The notes beneath the pieces are model-generated. The model worked only from the letters and a program-made list of their open reading frames with translations, made no database searches and was not told the origin of the DNA. The position numbers were made by a program, and so were the translations under genes. DNA of 5,852 nucleotides. Source: Acetobacteraceae bacterium. Its GTDB lineage: Bacteria; Pseudomonadota; Alphaproteobacteria; Acetobacterales; Acetobacteraceae. Each line of letters starts with the position of its first letter. Position 1 is the first letter of the stretch. The DNA lies in NCBI GenBank assembly GCA_014377905.1, contig JACMOQ010000170.1:1-5852 (forward strand), written 5' to 3'. Positions 1 through 5,780 of the stretch are shown piece by piece.

Positions 1-22
1 CGCCCAGGCTCCCGCCCTGACC

Positions 23-50
23 GCGCCCCCCCCCGTTGCGCCCCTCCCCC
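23..50 (-). other. G-run cluster, possible G-quadruplex
   Basis: On the plus strand this is C9 (26-34), GTTGCG, C4, T, C5 (46-50). Read on the minus strand it is G5-A-G4-CGCAAC-G9. That gives at least four runs of three or more G with short loops, which meets the usual pattern for a G-quadruplex in single-stranded DNA or in the mRNA of the gene ending at 81. It follows directly after the GC hairpin at 51-72 in the direction of that transcript. Folding is inferred, and a simple compositional run is possible. Confidence 0.35.
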
Positions 51-72
51 GCCGCGCGCTGGTGCGCGCGGC
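51..72 (-). terminator. Perfect GC hairpin downstream of the LivK-like gene
   Basis: GCCGCGCGC (51-59), loop TGGT, then GCGCGCGGC (64-72) form a perfect 9-bp inverted repeat made only of G-C pairs. It begins 8 bases past the stop codon of the minus-strand binding-protein gene. There is no T-run after it; the downstream sequence is G-rich instead. It is therefore not a canonical intrinsic terminator. It may pause polymerase or protect the mRNA 3' end. The same hairpin would form in a plus-strand transcript. Confidence 0.4.
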
Positions 73-80
73 GGTTCAGA

Positions 81-1304
81 TCAGGCTTTGATCAGCTTGC
101 AGCCCCCGTCCGCCAATGGCCGGGCGGCGTCTTTGCCCGGTGTGGTGGATAGCAGTTTGTAGAGATCCCATTCCGACTTGCTTTCGGCTTTGGTCTTGAC
201 CTGGAACAGATAAGCCGGGAACAGCCCGCGGCCATCTTCGCGGATTGATCCGGCGCCGAACGCATCATCCTCGGTCGGCAGGCGCTTCATCGCCGCAACC
301 GTCGCCGCGCCACTTTTCTTGGCCTCCGCGGCACCCATCTTCGCCGCTGTTTTAATGTAATGCAGCACGCTCGAATACGCACTCGCATGGGCTTGGTTCG
401 GATAATTCTTGGGTGAATTGGCGACGATCCGCTTGGTGAACGCGCGGGTCCGGTCGTTGAGGTCCCAATAGAAGCTCTCCGTCAAGGTCAGGCCGGCAGC
501 GATATCCAGCCCCAACGCATGAACGTCGGTAATGAACATCAGCATCGGGGCAATCTTCATCTTTCTGCCGACGCCGAATTCCGCTGCCTGTTTGATCGAG
601 TTGACAGTATCGCCGCCGGCATTGGCCAGGCCAAGCACTTTCGCGCCAGACGCCATGGCCTGGGTCAGGAAGGACGAAAAATCGGTGGTATCAGGAAACG
701 GATAACGGATCGCGCCGACAACCTTGCCGCCCGCCTTGGTCACCATCCGCGATGTCTGGTCCTGCAGCGAATGCCCGAATGCGTAATCAGCGGTCACAAA
801 GAACCAGCTATCGCCGCCAGCCTTTACCGTTGCACCGCCCGATGACACCGCCATCATGTAGGTGTCGAAACTCCAGACGATGGTGTTGGGGTTGCATTGT
901 TCCCCGGTAAGCGCCACGGCCGTTGCCGATGCGTTTAAATGCACCTTGTCCTTCAGGCGGCACACCTCGGCAACCGCCAACGCGACCGAGCTTGTCGGGA
1001 CATCGGCAACCACATCGACGCTGTCATTGTCGATCCATTGCCGCGCAATCCCGGCGCCAACATCGGGCTTGTTCTGATGGTCGGCGGTAATGATCTCGAC
1101 ATCAAAGCCGAGGCCGGAAACCCCGGCATCGACCATCGCTTGGCGCGCGGCCACGACCGAGGTGTTGCCAGTGGTATCGCGGTAGGGGCCAGATTGGTCG
1201 TTCAGTACCCCGATGCGCAGTTTTGGGCGCTGGGCGTGGACCGCGAACGGCAGGGCCGACGTTGCGGCGACAGTGCCAAGGAGAGTACGGCGAGAAAGTG
1301 ACAT
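81..1304 (-). CDS. ABC transporter substrate-binding protein, branched-chain amino acid (LivJ/LivK-like) type
   Basis: This is a periplasmic receptor that would capture a small solute and deliver it to an ABC permease. The 407-residue product has a signal peptide with SRRTLLG at residues 4-10 and a probable cleavage after AVHA (24). The mature protein opens with RIGVLNDQSGPY (about 30-41), typical of the periplasmic-binding-protein type I fold of the amino-acid/amide family (Peripla_BP_6). Cys115 and Cys137 could form the lobe-I disulfide seen in LivJ-like proteins. Length is normal for the family. I chose ATG at 1304 because GAGGAA lies 7 bases upstream and because it puts the twin arginines at the N-terminus. 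Upstream in-frame ATGs at 1340 and 1337 would add 12 or 11 residues ahead of the signal. The twin arginines resemble a Tat signal, but Sec export is equally possible. No liv permease or ATPase gene is adjacent, so partner and ligand are unknown. The family call is firm; the ligand is not assignable. Confidence 0.9.
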   Translation of the reverse strand: MSLSRRTLLGTVAATSALPFAVHAQRPKLRIGVLNDQSGPYRDTTGNTSVVAARQAMVDAGVSGLGFDVEIITADHQNKPDVGAGIARQWIDNDSVDVVADVPTSSVALAVAEVCRLKDKVHLNASATAVALTGEQCNPNTIVWSFDTYMMAVSSGGATVKAGGDSWFFVTADYAFGHSLQDQTSRMVTKAGGKVVGAIRYPFPDTTDFSSFLTQAMASGAKVLGLANAGGDTVNSIKQAAEFGVGRKMKIAPMLMFITDVHALGLDIAAGLTLTESFYWDLNDRTRAFTKRIVANSPKNYPNQAHASAYSSVLHYIKTAAKMGAAEAKKSGAATVAAMKRLPTEDDAFGAGSIREDGRGLFPAYLFQVKTKAESKSEWDLYKLLSTTPGKDAARPLADGGCKLIKA

Positions 1305-1310
1305 CAGATG

Positions 1311-1317
1311 TTTCCTC
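1311..1317 (-). promoter_or_regulatory. Ribosome binding site deciding the LivK-like gene start
   Basis: On the minus strand GAGGAAA occupies 1317 to 1311. Its GAGGAA core ends 7 bases before the ATG at 1304. This favours that ATG over the in-frame ATGs at 1340 and 1337. Confidence 0.75.
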
Positions 1318-1422
1318 ACGTTATTTATTGCCGCCATCATGCCCTCTGGCCTGGGTCAACCGCAAGGGAGAACTGGCGCGAGGCGCCCCTAATACTCTAA
1401 GCTGCGGGCAGGGTTCAATTTC

Positions 1423-1428
1423 AGGGGA
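1423..1428 (+). promoter_or_regulatory. Ribosome binding site of the sugar-binding protein gene
   Basis: AGGGGA ends 5 bases before the ATG at 1434, a good Shine-Dalgarno match at acceptable spacing. It supports that start and marks the first gene of the operon as the best-translated one. Confidence 0.75.
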
Positions 1429-1433
1429 ATACG

Positions 1434-2684
1434 ATGTTCGCAAAAACCACACGCCGGCTGCTGCTGGCGGCAACCGCGGCTTTCGCGATGGTGGCCTCTG
1501 CCGCCCAAGCCGGTGAGGTTACGTTCTGGACCTGGCGCCAGGAAGACAAGGCTGTGTACACCGATCTGTTCGCCGCCTTTACCAAATCCCACCCTGGTAT
1601 CACGGTGAAGTTCGAAGCCTTCCCCAATGAAAACTACAACACCATTGTTTCAACCGCGCTTGCCGGCGGCAAGGGTGCCGATGTGCTGCATGTGCGCGCC
1701 TATGGCGGCCTCGAAGCGATGGCCAAGGCCGGGTATCTGGTGCCGCTCGATCCCGCGAAGGTGCCGGAACTGAAAAACCTGCCGGCCGATGCGCTCGCCA
1801 GCGAAACCTTGCGCGCCGATGGCAAAATCTACGCAGTCTCGCTCGCCGGACAGACGGTTGGCATCCTGATCAACAAGGATCTGTTCGCCACTGCCGGCGT
1901 TGCCGTGCCGACCAACTGGGCGGATTTTCTCGCCGCCGGTAAGGCGTTGAAGGCCAAGGGGATCACCCCGATCGCCAATGGCACGGCTACACCCTGGATG
2001 GTTGCGGTGTTCCATTCCGCGTTCACCAACCCCTTCCTCGGCCCGCAATTTGTGACCGACATGCTGGCCGGCAAAACCAATTTTGAAGACAAACGCTACG
2101 TCGATGCCTTGGCACGCCTGCTGGAACTGCGCGACATGCTGCCGGCCGGCTTCACCGGGGTGGATTACCCGACCGCGCAACAATTATTCTCCACCGGGCG
2201 TGCGGCCATGTTCGTTGGTGGCAGCTTCGAAATCGGGCCGTTCCGTCGTGCCAACCCCAAGCTCAACCTCGACTTTATCGCACCGCCCGCACCCGCCGCC
2301 GGCCAGCCCACCCATGTCAGCCGATGGTTCGACAGTGGCTTTGCCATCAACGCCAAATCGACCCACAGCGAAGACGCAATGGCGCTGGTGCGCTGGCTCG
2401 CCACCCCGGAATTCGCCATTCCGGCAGCGGAAAAGCTCGGCAATATTTCGTCGCTGTCCAACGCCCCGAACTCCGATCCGCTGCTTGGCAAAGTCGCCGA
2501 GCTGAATAAAACCGCGATGCCCTACATCATGCTGGTGCATTTCCGCTACGAATCCCCGACCGGGTCCGACCTGCTGCAAGATGGCGTGCAGAAGATGATG
2601 GCCGGCACCATGACGCCTGCCGAAGTTGGCAAGATGATCACCGACGGCATCGCCAAATATTACGTGCCGTTCCAGAAGAAATAA
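1434..2684 (+). CDS. CUT1-type ABC transporter sugar-binding protein (extracellular solute-binding protein family 1)
   Basis: This is the periplasmic receptor of a carbohydrate importer, feeding the two permeases encoded directly after it. The 416-residue product begins with a classic Sec signal: positive KTTRR (4-8), a hydrophobic Leu/Ala core, and a likely cut after AAQA (26). The mature protein starts GEVTFWTWRQ, the usual first strand of this family. Residues about 144-166 (ILINKDLFATAGV, then NWADF) are the highly conserved block of UgpB/MalE-like proteins. RAAMFVGGSFEIG (256-268) matches the conserved second-lobe segment. Length is typical. The stop TAA is immediately followed by the GTG of the first permease gene, so translation is probably coupled. 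No sugar-specific regulator is in the window. The aromatic residues near the N-terminus (Trp33, Trp35) suit sugar stacking, but the actual sugar (di-/oligosaccharide, polyol or glycerol phosphate) cannot be told. Family assignment is firm. Confidence 0.93.
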   Translation: MFAKTTRRLLLAATAAFAMVASAAQAGEVTFWTWRQEDKAVYTDLFAAFTKSHPGITVKFEAFPNENYNTIVSTALAGGKGADVLHVRAYGGLEAMAKAGYLVPLDPAKVPELKNLPADALASETLRADGKIYAVSLAGQTVGILINKDLFATAGVAVPTNWADFLAAGKALKAKGITPIANGTATPWMVAVFHSAFTNPFLGPQFVTDMLAGKTNFEDKRYVDALARLLELRDMLPAGFTGVDYPTAQQLFSTGRAAMFVGGSFEIGPFRRANPKLNLDFIAPPAPAAGQPTHVSRWFDSGFAINAKSTHSEDAMALVRWLATPEFAIPAAEKLGNISSLSNAPNSDPLLGKVAELNKTAMPYIMLVHFRYESPTGSDLLQDGVQKMMAGTMTPAEVGKMITDGIAKYYVPFQKK

Positions 2685-3605
2685 GTGACCACACGCGCCG
2701 CCCGGCGCTGGCGGCAGGGGGCATGGATTACCCTGCTGCTGGCGCCGGCGCTGATTATCCTCGCCGGTTTCGTAACGTTGCCGCTGCTGGCGGCATTGCG
2801 CTACGCGTTTTACGCGTTTGACGGGCTGGCGCCGGCGGGCTTTGTCGGAACAGCCAATTTCGAGACCATCCTTTTCGAGGCGCCCTACGCAGCCTGGACG
2901 ATGCGGGCGCTTGGGCATAATGCCATCGTCTTTGTCAGCCTGATGCTTTTTCAGAACGGCCTCGCCTATCTCGTAGCGTTCGCATTGCTGAAAACCTTGC
3001 CTGGCCATCGGCTGCATCAGGTGATCGTCTTCCTGCCGGTGGTGCTGTCGGCGGTGATTGTCGGCTTTCTGTGGAAGCTGATGCTGCATCCGCTGTTCGG
3101 GGTGATAAATGCGGCACTCGCGCTCCTCGGTATCGCCCCGCACCCGTGGCTCGGCGATGAAAACACTGCGCTCGGCGCTATCATCCTGACCAACGCATGG
3201 CATTGGCTTGGCTTCCCCGCACTGATTTTCCTCGCCGGCATGCAACGGATCGGTGCCGAAACGCTGGAGGCCGCGCGGCTTGATGGCGCCGGGGATTGGG
3301 TGTTGCTGCGCCATATCATCTGGCCGCTGGTCGCCCCCGCCACCACCATCGTTTTCACCCTCACCTTCATCGGCAGTTTTAATTGGTTTGAACTGCCTTA
3401 TGTAATGGCCGGCCTGACCGGGTCACCGGGCGGCGCCACCGATGTGCTGGGGCTCTACGCTTATAGGCTGGCGTTCGGCAGTGCCACCGCCGGCTTGCAG
3501 GATTTCGGTCGGGGATCAGCAATGGCGGTGCTAATGTTCCTGTTCCTGGCGATGGTTTCGGCTGTCGCGCTGAAGTTTCTGCGGCGGCGTGAGATGGAGT
3601 TGTAG
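2685..3605 (+). CDS. CUT1-type sugar ABC transporter permease, MalF/UgpA-like
   Basis: This is one of the two inner-membrane subunits forming the translocation pore. The 306-residue protein shows about six hydrophobic segments: roughly 14-36, 79-102, 112-134, 162-186, 219-240 and 277-299. The cytoplasmic coupling motif that contacts the ATPase is clear: LEAARLDGAGDW (194-205) followed by IIWPL (211-215), with EAA at 195-197 and Gly201. The short N-terminus without extra helices is UgpA-like rather than enterobacterial MalF-like. The start is GTG, touching the TAA of the binding-protein gene with no gap. Only a weak purine-rich AGAAGA (2674-2679) precedes it, and no in-frame ATG is nearby, so expression likely depends on ribosomes finishing the upstream gene. 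The last codons carry the ribosome binding site of the next gene. Family assignment is firm; substrate unknown. Confidence 0.92.
   Translation: MTTRAARRWRQGAWITLLLAPALIILAGFVTLPLLAALRYAFYAFDGLAPAGFVGTANFETILFEAPYAAWTMRALGHNAIVFVSLMLFQNGLAYLVAFALLKTLPGHRLHQVIVFLPVVLSAVIVGFLWKLMLHPLFGVINAALALLGIAPHPWLGDENTALGAIILTNAWHWLGFPALIFLAGMQRIGAETLEAARLDGAGDWVLLRHIIWPLVAPATTIVFTLTFIGSFNWFELPYVMAGLTGSPGGATDVLGLYAYRLAFGSATAGLQDFGRGSAMAVLMFLFLAMVSAVALKFLRRREMEL
3596..3599 (+). promoter_or_regulatory. Ribosome binding site deciding the second permease start
   Basis: GGAG sits inside the last codons of the first permease gene and ends 7 bases before a GTG at 3607. The in-frame ATG at 3634 has a C-rich upstream with no such site. 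GTG at 3589 would place its start before this GGAG. This favours 3607. Confidence 0.55.
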
Positions 3606-3606
3606 G

Positions 3607-4455
3607 GTGGGTAAGCCCCTGCGCCACCCCGTGATGCCCGAGCGCCTGAAAAACTCTGCCATCCAGATCCTGCTCGTCATCAACGCGGTGATCATGCTGT
3701 TCCCGCTTGGCCTGATGGTGCTGTCATCGTTCAAGTCCAACGCGGAGATATTTGACTCGCCCTTCGCCTTACCTGCCACGCTGGATTTTTCCAACTTGTT
3801 GCGGGTCTGGCAGGATACCGAGTTCCTGCAATATCTCGGCAATTCAATGATCATTACTGGCGCGTCAGTCATGGCGATCCTGGTAACTGGTACCCTCGCG
3901 GCCTACGCCCTGGCGCGCTACCGCTTCCGGTTCAGCAATGCGATTTTCCTGTTCTTTCTCGCCGGATTGATGGTGCCGTTGAAGCTTGCGGTCATCCCGC
4001 TGTTTATCGAGTTGGATACACTCGGGCTGCTCGATACGCGGCTCGGGTTGGTCCTGGTTTACGTCGCAATGGGTCTGCCGTCGGCGGTGTTCATTTTGAC
4101 CGGCTTTTTGCGCAGTCTTCCGGGCGAACTGGAAGAATCGGCTCGCATCGAGGGTGCGAGCGAGGCACGGATTTTGTGGCAGATCATGCTGCCTCTGGCG
4201 CGTCCGGCCCTGGTGATCGCCGCTATCCAGAACGCGGTGCCAATCTGGAATGATTTCTTTTTTCCATTGATTTTCATTACGACCGACAGTCGCAAAACCC
4301 TGCCACAAGGGCTCACCGTTTTCATGGGCGAATACAACACCGATTGGGGGGTGCTGTTCGCCGGCCTGACCTTGGCAGCTTTGCCGATCACCTTGGTCTA
4401 TATTGTTCTATCGCGCCACTTCATTGCCGGAATGACCGCGGGCGCGGTGAAATAG
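3607..4455 (+). CDS. CUT1-type sugar ABC transporter permease, MalG/UgpE-like
   Basis: This is the second pore subunit, pairing with the preceding permease. From GTG at 3607 the product has 282 residues, normal for MalG/UgpE proteins. Six hydrophobic segments are visible near 18-41, 77-103, 112-136, 145-168, 198-222 and 248-268. The ATPase-coupling motif is LEESARIEGASEARILWQI (175-193) followed by Pro196. Here the EAA triad reads Glu-Ser-Ala, a common variant. The protein ends GMTAGAVK, the typical C-terminus of CUT1 MalG-type subunits, so the 3' end is intact. Other possible starts are GTG 3589 (overlapping the previous gene, 288 residues) and ATG 3634 (273 residues). I prefer 3607, which lies one base after the TAG of the previous gene. 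No ATPase gene follows: the next gene is on the opposite strand and ends 9 bases away. Family firm; start moderately sure; substrate unknown. Confidence 0.91.
   Translation: MGKPLRHPVMPERLKNSAIQILLVINAVIMLFPLGLMVLSSFKSNAEIFDSPFALPATLDFSNLLRVWQDTEFLQYLGNSMIITGASVMAILVTGTLAAYALARYRFRFSNAIFLFFLAGLMVPLKLAVIPLFIELDTLGLLDTRLGLVLVYVAMGLPSAVFILTGFLRSLPGELEESARIEGASEARILWQIMLPLARPALVIAAIQNAVPIWNDFFFPLIFITTDSRKTLPQGLTVFMGEYNTDWGVLFAGLTLAALPITLVYIVLSRHFIAGMTAGAVK
4435..4448. repeat. Short GC inverted repeat at the end of the operon
   Basis: ACCGCG (4435-4440), GG, then CGCGGT (4443-4448) form a perfect 6-bp inverted repeat inside the last codons of the second permease gene. It stands just before the imperfect hairpin at the convergent junction. 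It may add to 3'-end structure of either transcript, or may be chance in GC-rich coding sequence. Confidence 0.3.
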
Positions 4456-4475
4456 CTGCACCGATCAGGTGAAGC
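4455..4475. terminator. Imperfect hairpin between convergent genes
   Basis: GCT-G-CACC (4455-4462), loop GATCA, GGTG-A-AGC (4468-4475) give seven base pairs with one internal G-A mismatch. The structure covers the last base of the permease stop codon and the whole rdgB stop codon, so it could act on transcripts from both sides. Neither side has a strong T-run; in the minus direction the next bases are TATTT. It is a candidate weak bidirectional terminator only. Confidence 0.3.
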
Positions 4476-5064
4476 ATGCGTCCAGTAATTTGGCGAATGC
4501 CCGCGCGCGATGGCTGGTCGCCTTCTTGTCGGCAGCGTCCATTTCGCCATATGTTTTGGCGGCACCTTCCGGCGCGAACATCGGGTCGTAGCCAAACCCA
4601 TGCAATCCGCGCGGTGGCCAGACCACGTGGCCGTCGATGCGGCCTTCGAACAGCTCGACATGCCCATCCGGCCAGGCCAACGCCAGCACGCTGATGAACC
4701 AGGCGCGCTTGTCGGTGGCAGTGCCGAGTTCACGATGCACGCGCCCCATCGCCGCGCCAAAATCCTTGTTCGGACCTGCCCAGCGGGCCGACACCACGCC
4801 AGGCGCGCCATCGAGGGCAGCCACGCAAAACCCGCTATCATCGGCGAGCGAGGGCAGGCCGGACGCGGTTGCCGCCGCCACCGCCTTTAGCCGCGCATTG
4901 CCCGCGAAGTCGGGCTCGGTTTCTTCCGGCTCGGGCAGACCGAGCCCGCCCGCTGACACCACATCGACCTGATGTGACCCCAGCAAGGCAATAATTTCTT
5001 TTAGTTTTCCCGGATTATGGCTGGCCAGCACCAGCCGGCTGCCCGGCGTCAGCTGGCGTGCCAT
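4465..5064 (-). CDS. rdgB: XTP/dITP diphosphatase (RdgB/Ham1 family)
   Basis: This cytoplasmic house-cleaning enzyme hydrolyses non-canonical purine nucleotides (dITP, ITP, XTP) to the monophosphate and pyrophosphate, keeping them out of DNA and RNA. The 199-residue product is full length (E. coli RdgB is about 197). It carries the family motifs in order: SHNPGKLKEI (15-24), FAGNARLKA (53-61), LADDSG (73-78) with the metal/catalytic acidic residues, GAPGVVSARWAG (86-97), GFGYDPMF (156-163), and the purine-recognition SHRARAF (184-190). Phe79 stands where the family usually has Leu, a mild change. The ATG shares its A with the TAA of rph (TAATG), so translation is almost certainly coupled to rph. 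Its stop codon lies 9 bases from the end of the convergent permease gene. Assignment is firm. Confidence 0.96.
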   Translation of the reverse strand: MARQLTPGSRLVLASHNPGKLKEIIALLGSHQVDVVSAGGLGLPEPEETEPDFAGNARLKAVAAATASGLPSLADDSGFCVAALDGAPGVVSARWAGPNKDFGAAMGRVHRELGTATDKRAWFISVLALAWPDGHVELFEGRIDGHVVWPPRGLHGFGYDPMFAPEGAAKTYGEMDAADKKATSHRARAFAKLLDACFT

Positions 5065-5780
5065 TAAATCCCGACCGCGGTGCGCTGGGCGGCGAACAAC
5101 TGCCCGGTACCGATTTTGGCCAGCCGCATCAGTTCCATAAACTCGTGCTCCTGGAACGGGGTTTTTTCCGCCGTGCCCTGGATTTCGACAATACCACCGC
5201 CTTCAGTTAGCACGAAATTGGCGTCGGCCTGCGCGTCGCTGTCTTCGGCGTAATCGAGGTCGAGCACAGCCGCACCATTATAAAGCCCGCAGGACACCGC
5301 CGCGACCTGGCCGATCAACGGGATGGTCTTAATGACGTTCATTTTCTTCAGGTGCTGGAACGCAATATGCAAGGCAACCCACGCCCCGGTAATTGACGCA
5401 CAGCGCGTGCCGCCATCGGCATTGAGCACGTCGCAGTCGAGCGCGATGGTCATTTCGCCCATCGCGGCGCGATCCACCACTGCCCGCATCGACCGTCCGA
5501 TCAGGCGCTGAATTTCCTGGGTGCGGCCGGATTGCTTGCCGCGTGCGGCCTCGCGGTCGCCACGGGTATGGGTGGCGCGTGGCAACATGCCGTACTCGGC
5601 GGTTACCCAGCCGAGGCCGGAATTGCGCATGAACGGCGGCACGCGGGCTTCGACGCTCGCCGTGCACAATACTTCGGTGCCGCCCATGCGGATCAGGGCC
5701 GATCCTTCGGCATGATGGGAAAAGCCGGTGGTGATGGAAACGTCGCGAAGGGTGTCAGAAGCTCGGCCAGATGGGCGCAT
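5064..5780 (-). CDS. rph: Ribonuclease PH
   Basis: This cytoplasmic phosphorolytic 3'-5' exoribonuclease trims the 3' ends of tRNA precursors, releasing nucleoside diphosphates; the family works as a hexameric ring. The 238-residue product is full length and opens with the family signature MRPSGR. Conserved stretches are GWVTAEYGMLPRATHTR (57-73), SGRTQEIQRLIGR (84-96) with Arg86, and LDCDVLNADGGTRCASITGA (114-133) with the phosphate-binding GGTR around Arg126. The acidic segment LDYAEDSDAQAD (175-186) and VEIQGTAE (198-205) follow. The C-terminus is intact, unlike the frameshifted rph of E. coli K-12. The frame stays open upstream to the window edge, so the start is set by homology to MRPxGR proteins. 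Upstream Shine-Dalgarno sequence is weak (GGAC, about 7 bases before ATG). It is the first visible gene of an rph-rdgB operon. Assignment is firm. Confidence 0.96.
   Translation of the reverse strand: MRPSGRASDTLRDVSITTGFSHHAEGSALIRMGGTEVLCTASVEARVPPFMRNSGLGWVTAEYGMLPRATHTRGDREAARGKQSGRTQEIQRLIGRSMRAVVDRAAMGEMTIALDCDVLNADGGTRCASITGAWVALHIAFQHLKKMNVIKTIPLIGQVAAVSCGLYNGAAVLDLDYAEDSDAQADANFVLTEGGGIVEIQGTAEKTPFQEHEFMELMRLAKIGTGQLFAAQRTAVGI

Larger units (their letters stand above)
1305..1433. promoter_or_regulatory. Divergent intergenic region between two binding-protein genes
   Basis: These 129 bases must carry the start signals for both the minus-strand LivK-like gene and the plus-strand sugar-transport operon. 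On the plus side, TAATAC (1390-1395) and the overlapping TACTCT (1393-1398) are possible -10 elements, but no good -35 is correctly spaced. On the minus side, TTGACC (1359 to 1354) resembles a -35, but no -10 lies 16-18 bases on; the only AT-rich patch is 1321-1330, about 24 bases away. A small inverted repeat, GGCGC-GAG-GCGCC (1375-1387), abuts the plus-side -10 candidate and could be an operator or chance. Exact promoters are not resolved. Confidence 0.5.

Noticed and set aside
2..91. Plus-strand open frame ending at TGA 89-91 that could be the Pro/Ala-rich tail of an upstream gene
   Set aside because: The stretch is biased by C-runs, another frame stops at 18-20, and there is no recognisable protein similarity. 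An upstream gene end cannot be placed from this fragment.
1338..1340. Upstream in-frame ATG as start of the LivK-like gene
   Set aside because: It would put 12 extra residues before the twin-arginine signal peptide. Its purine-rich AGAGGG is only one base from the ATG, whereas ATG 1304 has GAGGAA at ideal spacing.
1650..2183. Minus-strand open frame of 177 codons inside the sugar-binding protein gene
   Set aside because: It is fully covered by the conserved binding-protein coding sequence. The translation has no family motifs.
2083..2505. Plus-strand frame of 140 codons in another phase of the binding-protein gene
   Set aside because: The product is Pro/Ser/Arg-rich, typical of an off-frame reading, and overlaps a gene whose own frame matches its family along its length.
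2184..3314. Long minus-strand open frame of 376 codons opposite the binding-protein/permease junction
   Set aside because: It is antisense to two clearly real genes. Its translation is rich in Gln, His, Arg and Gly with no recognisable domain, as expected for a shadow frame in GC-rich DNA. It crosses the junction of two conserved proteins.
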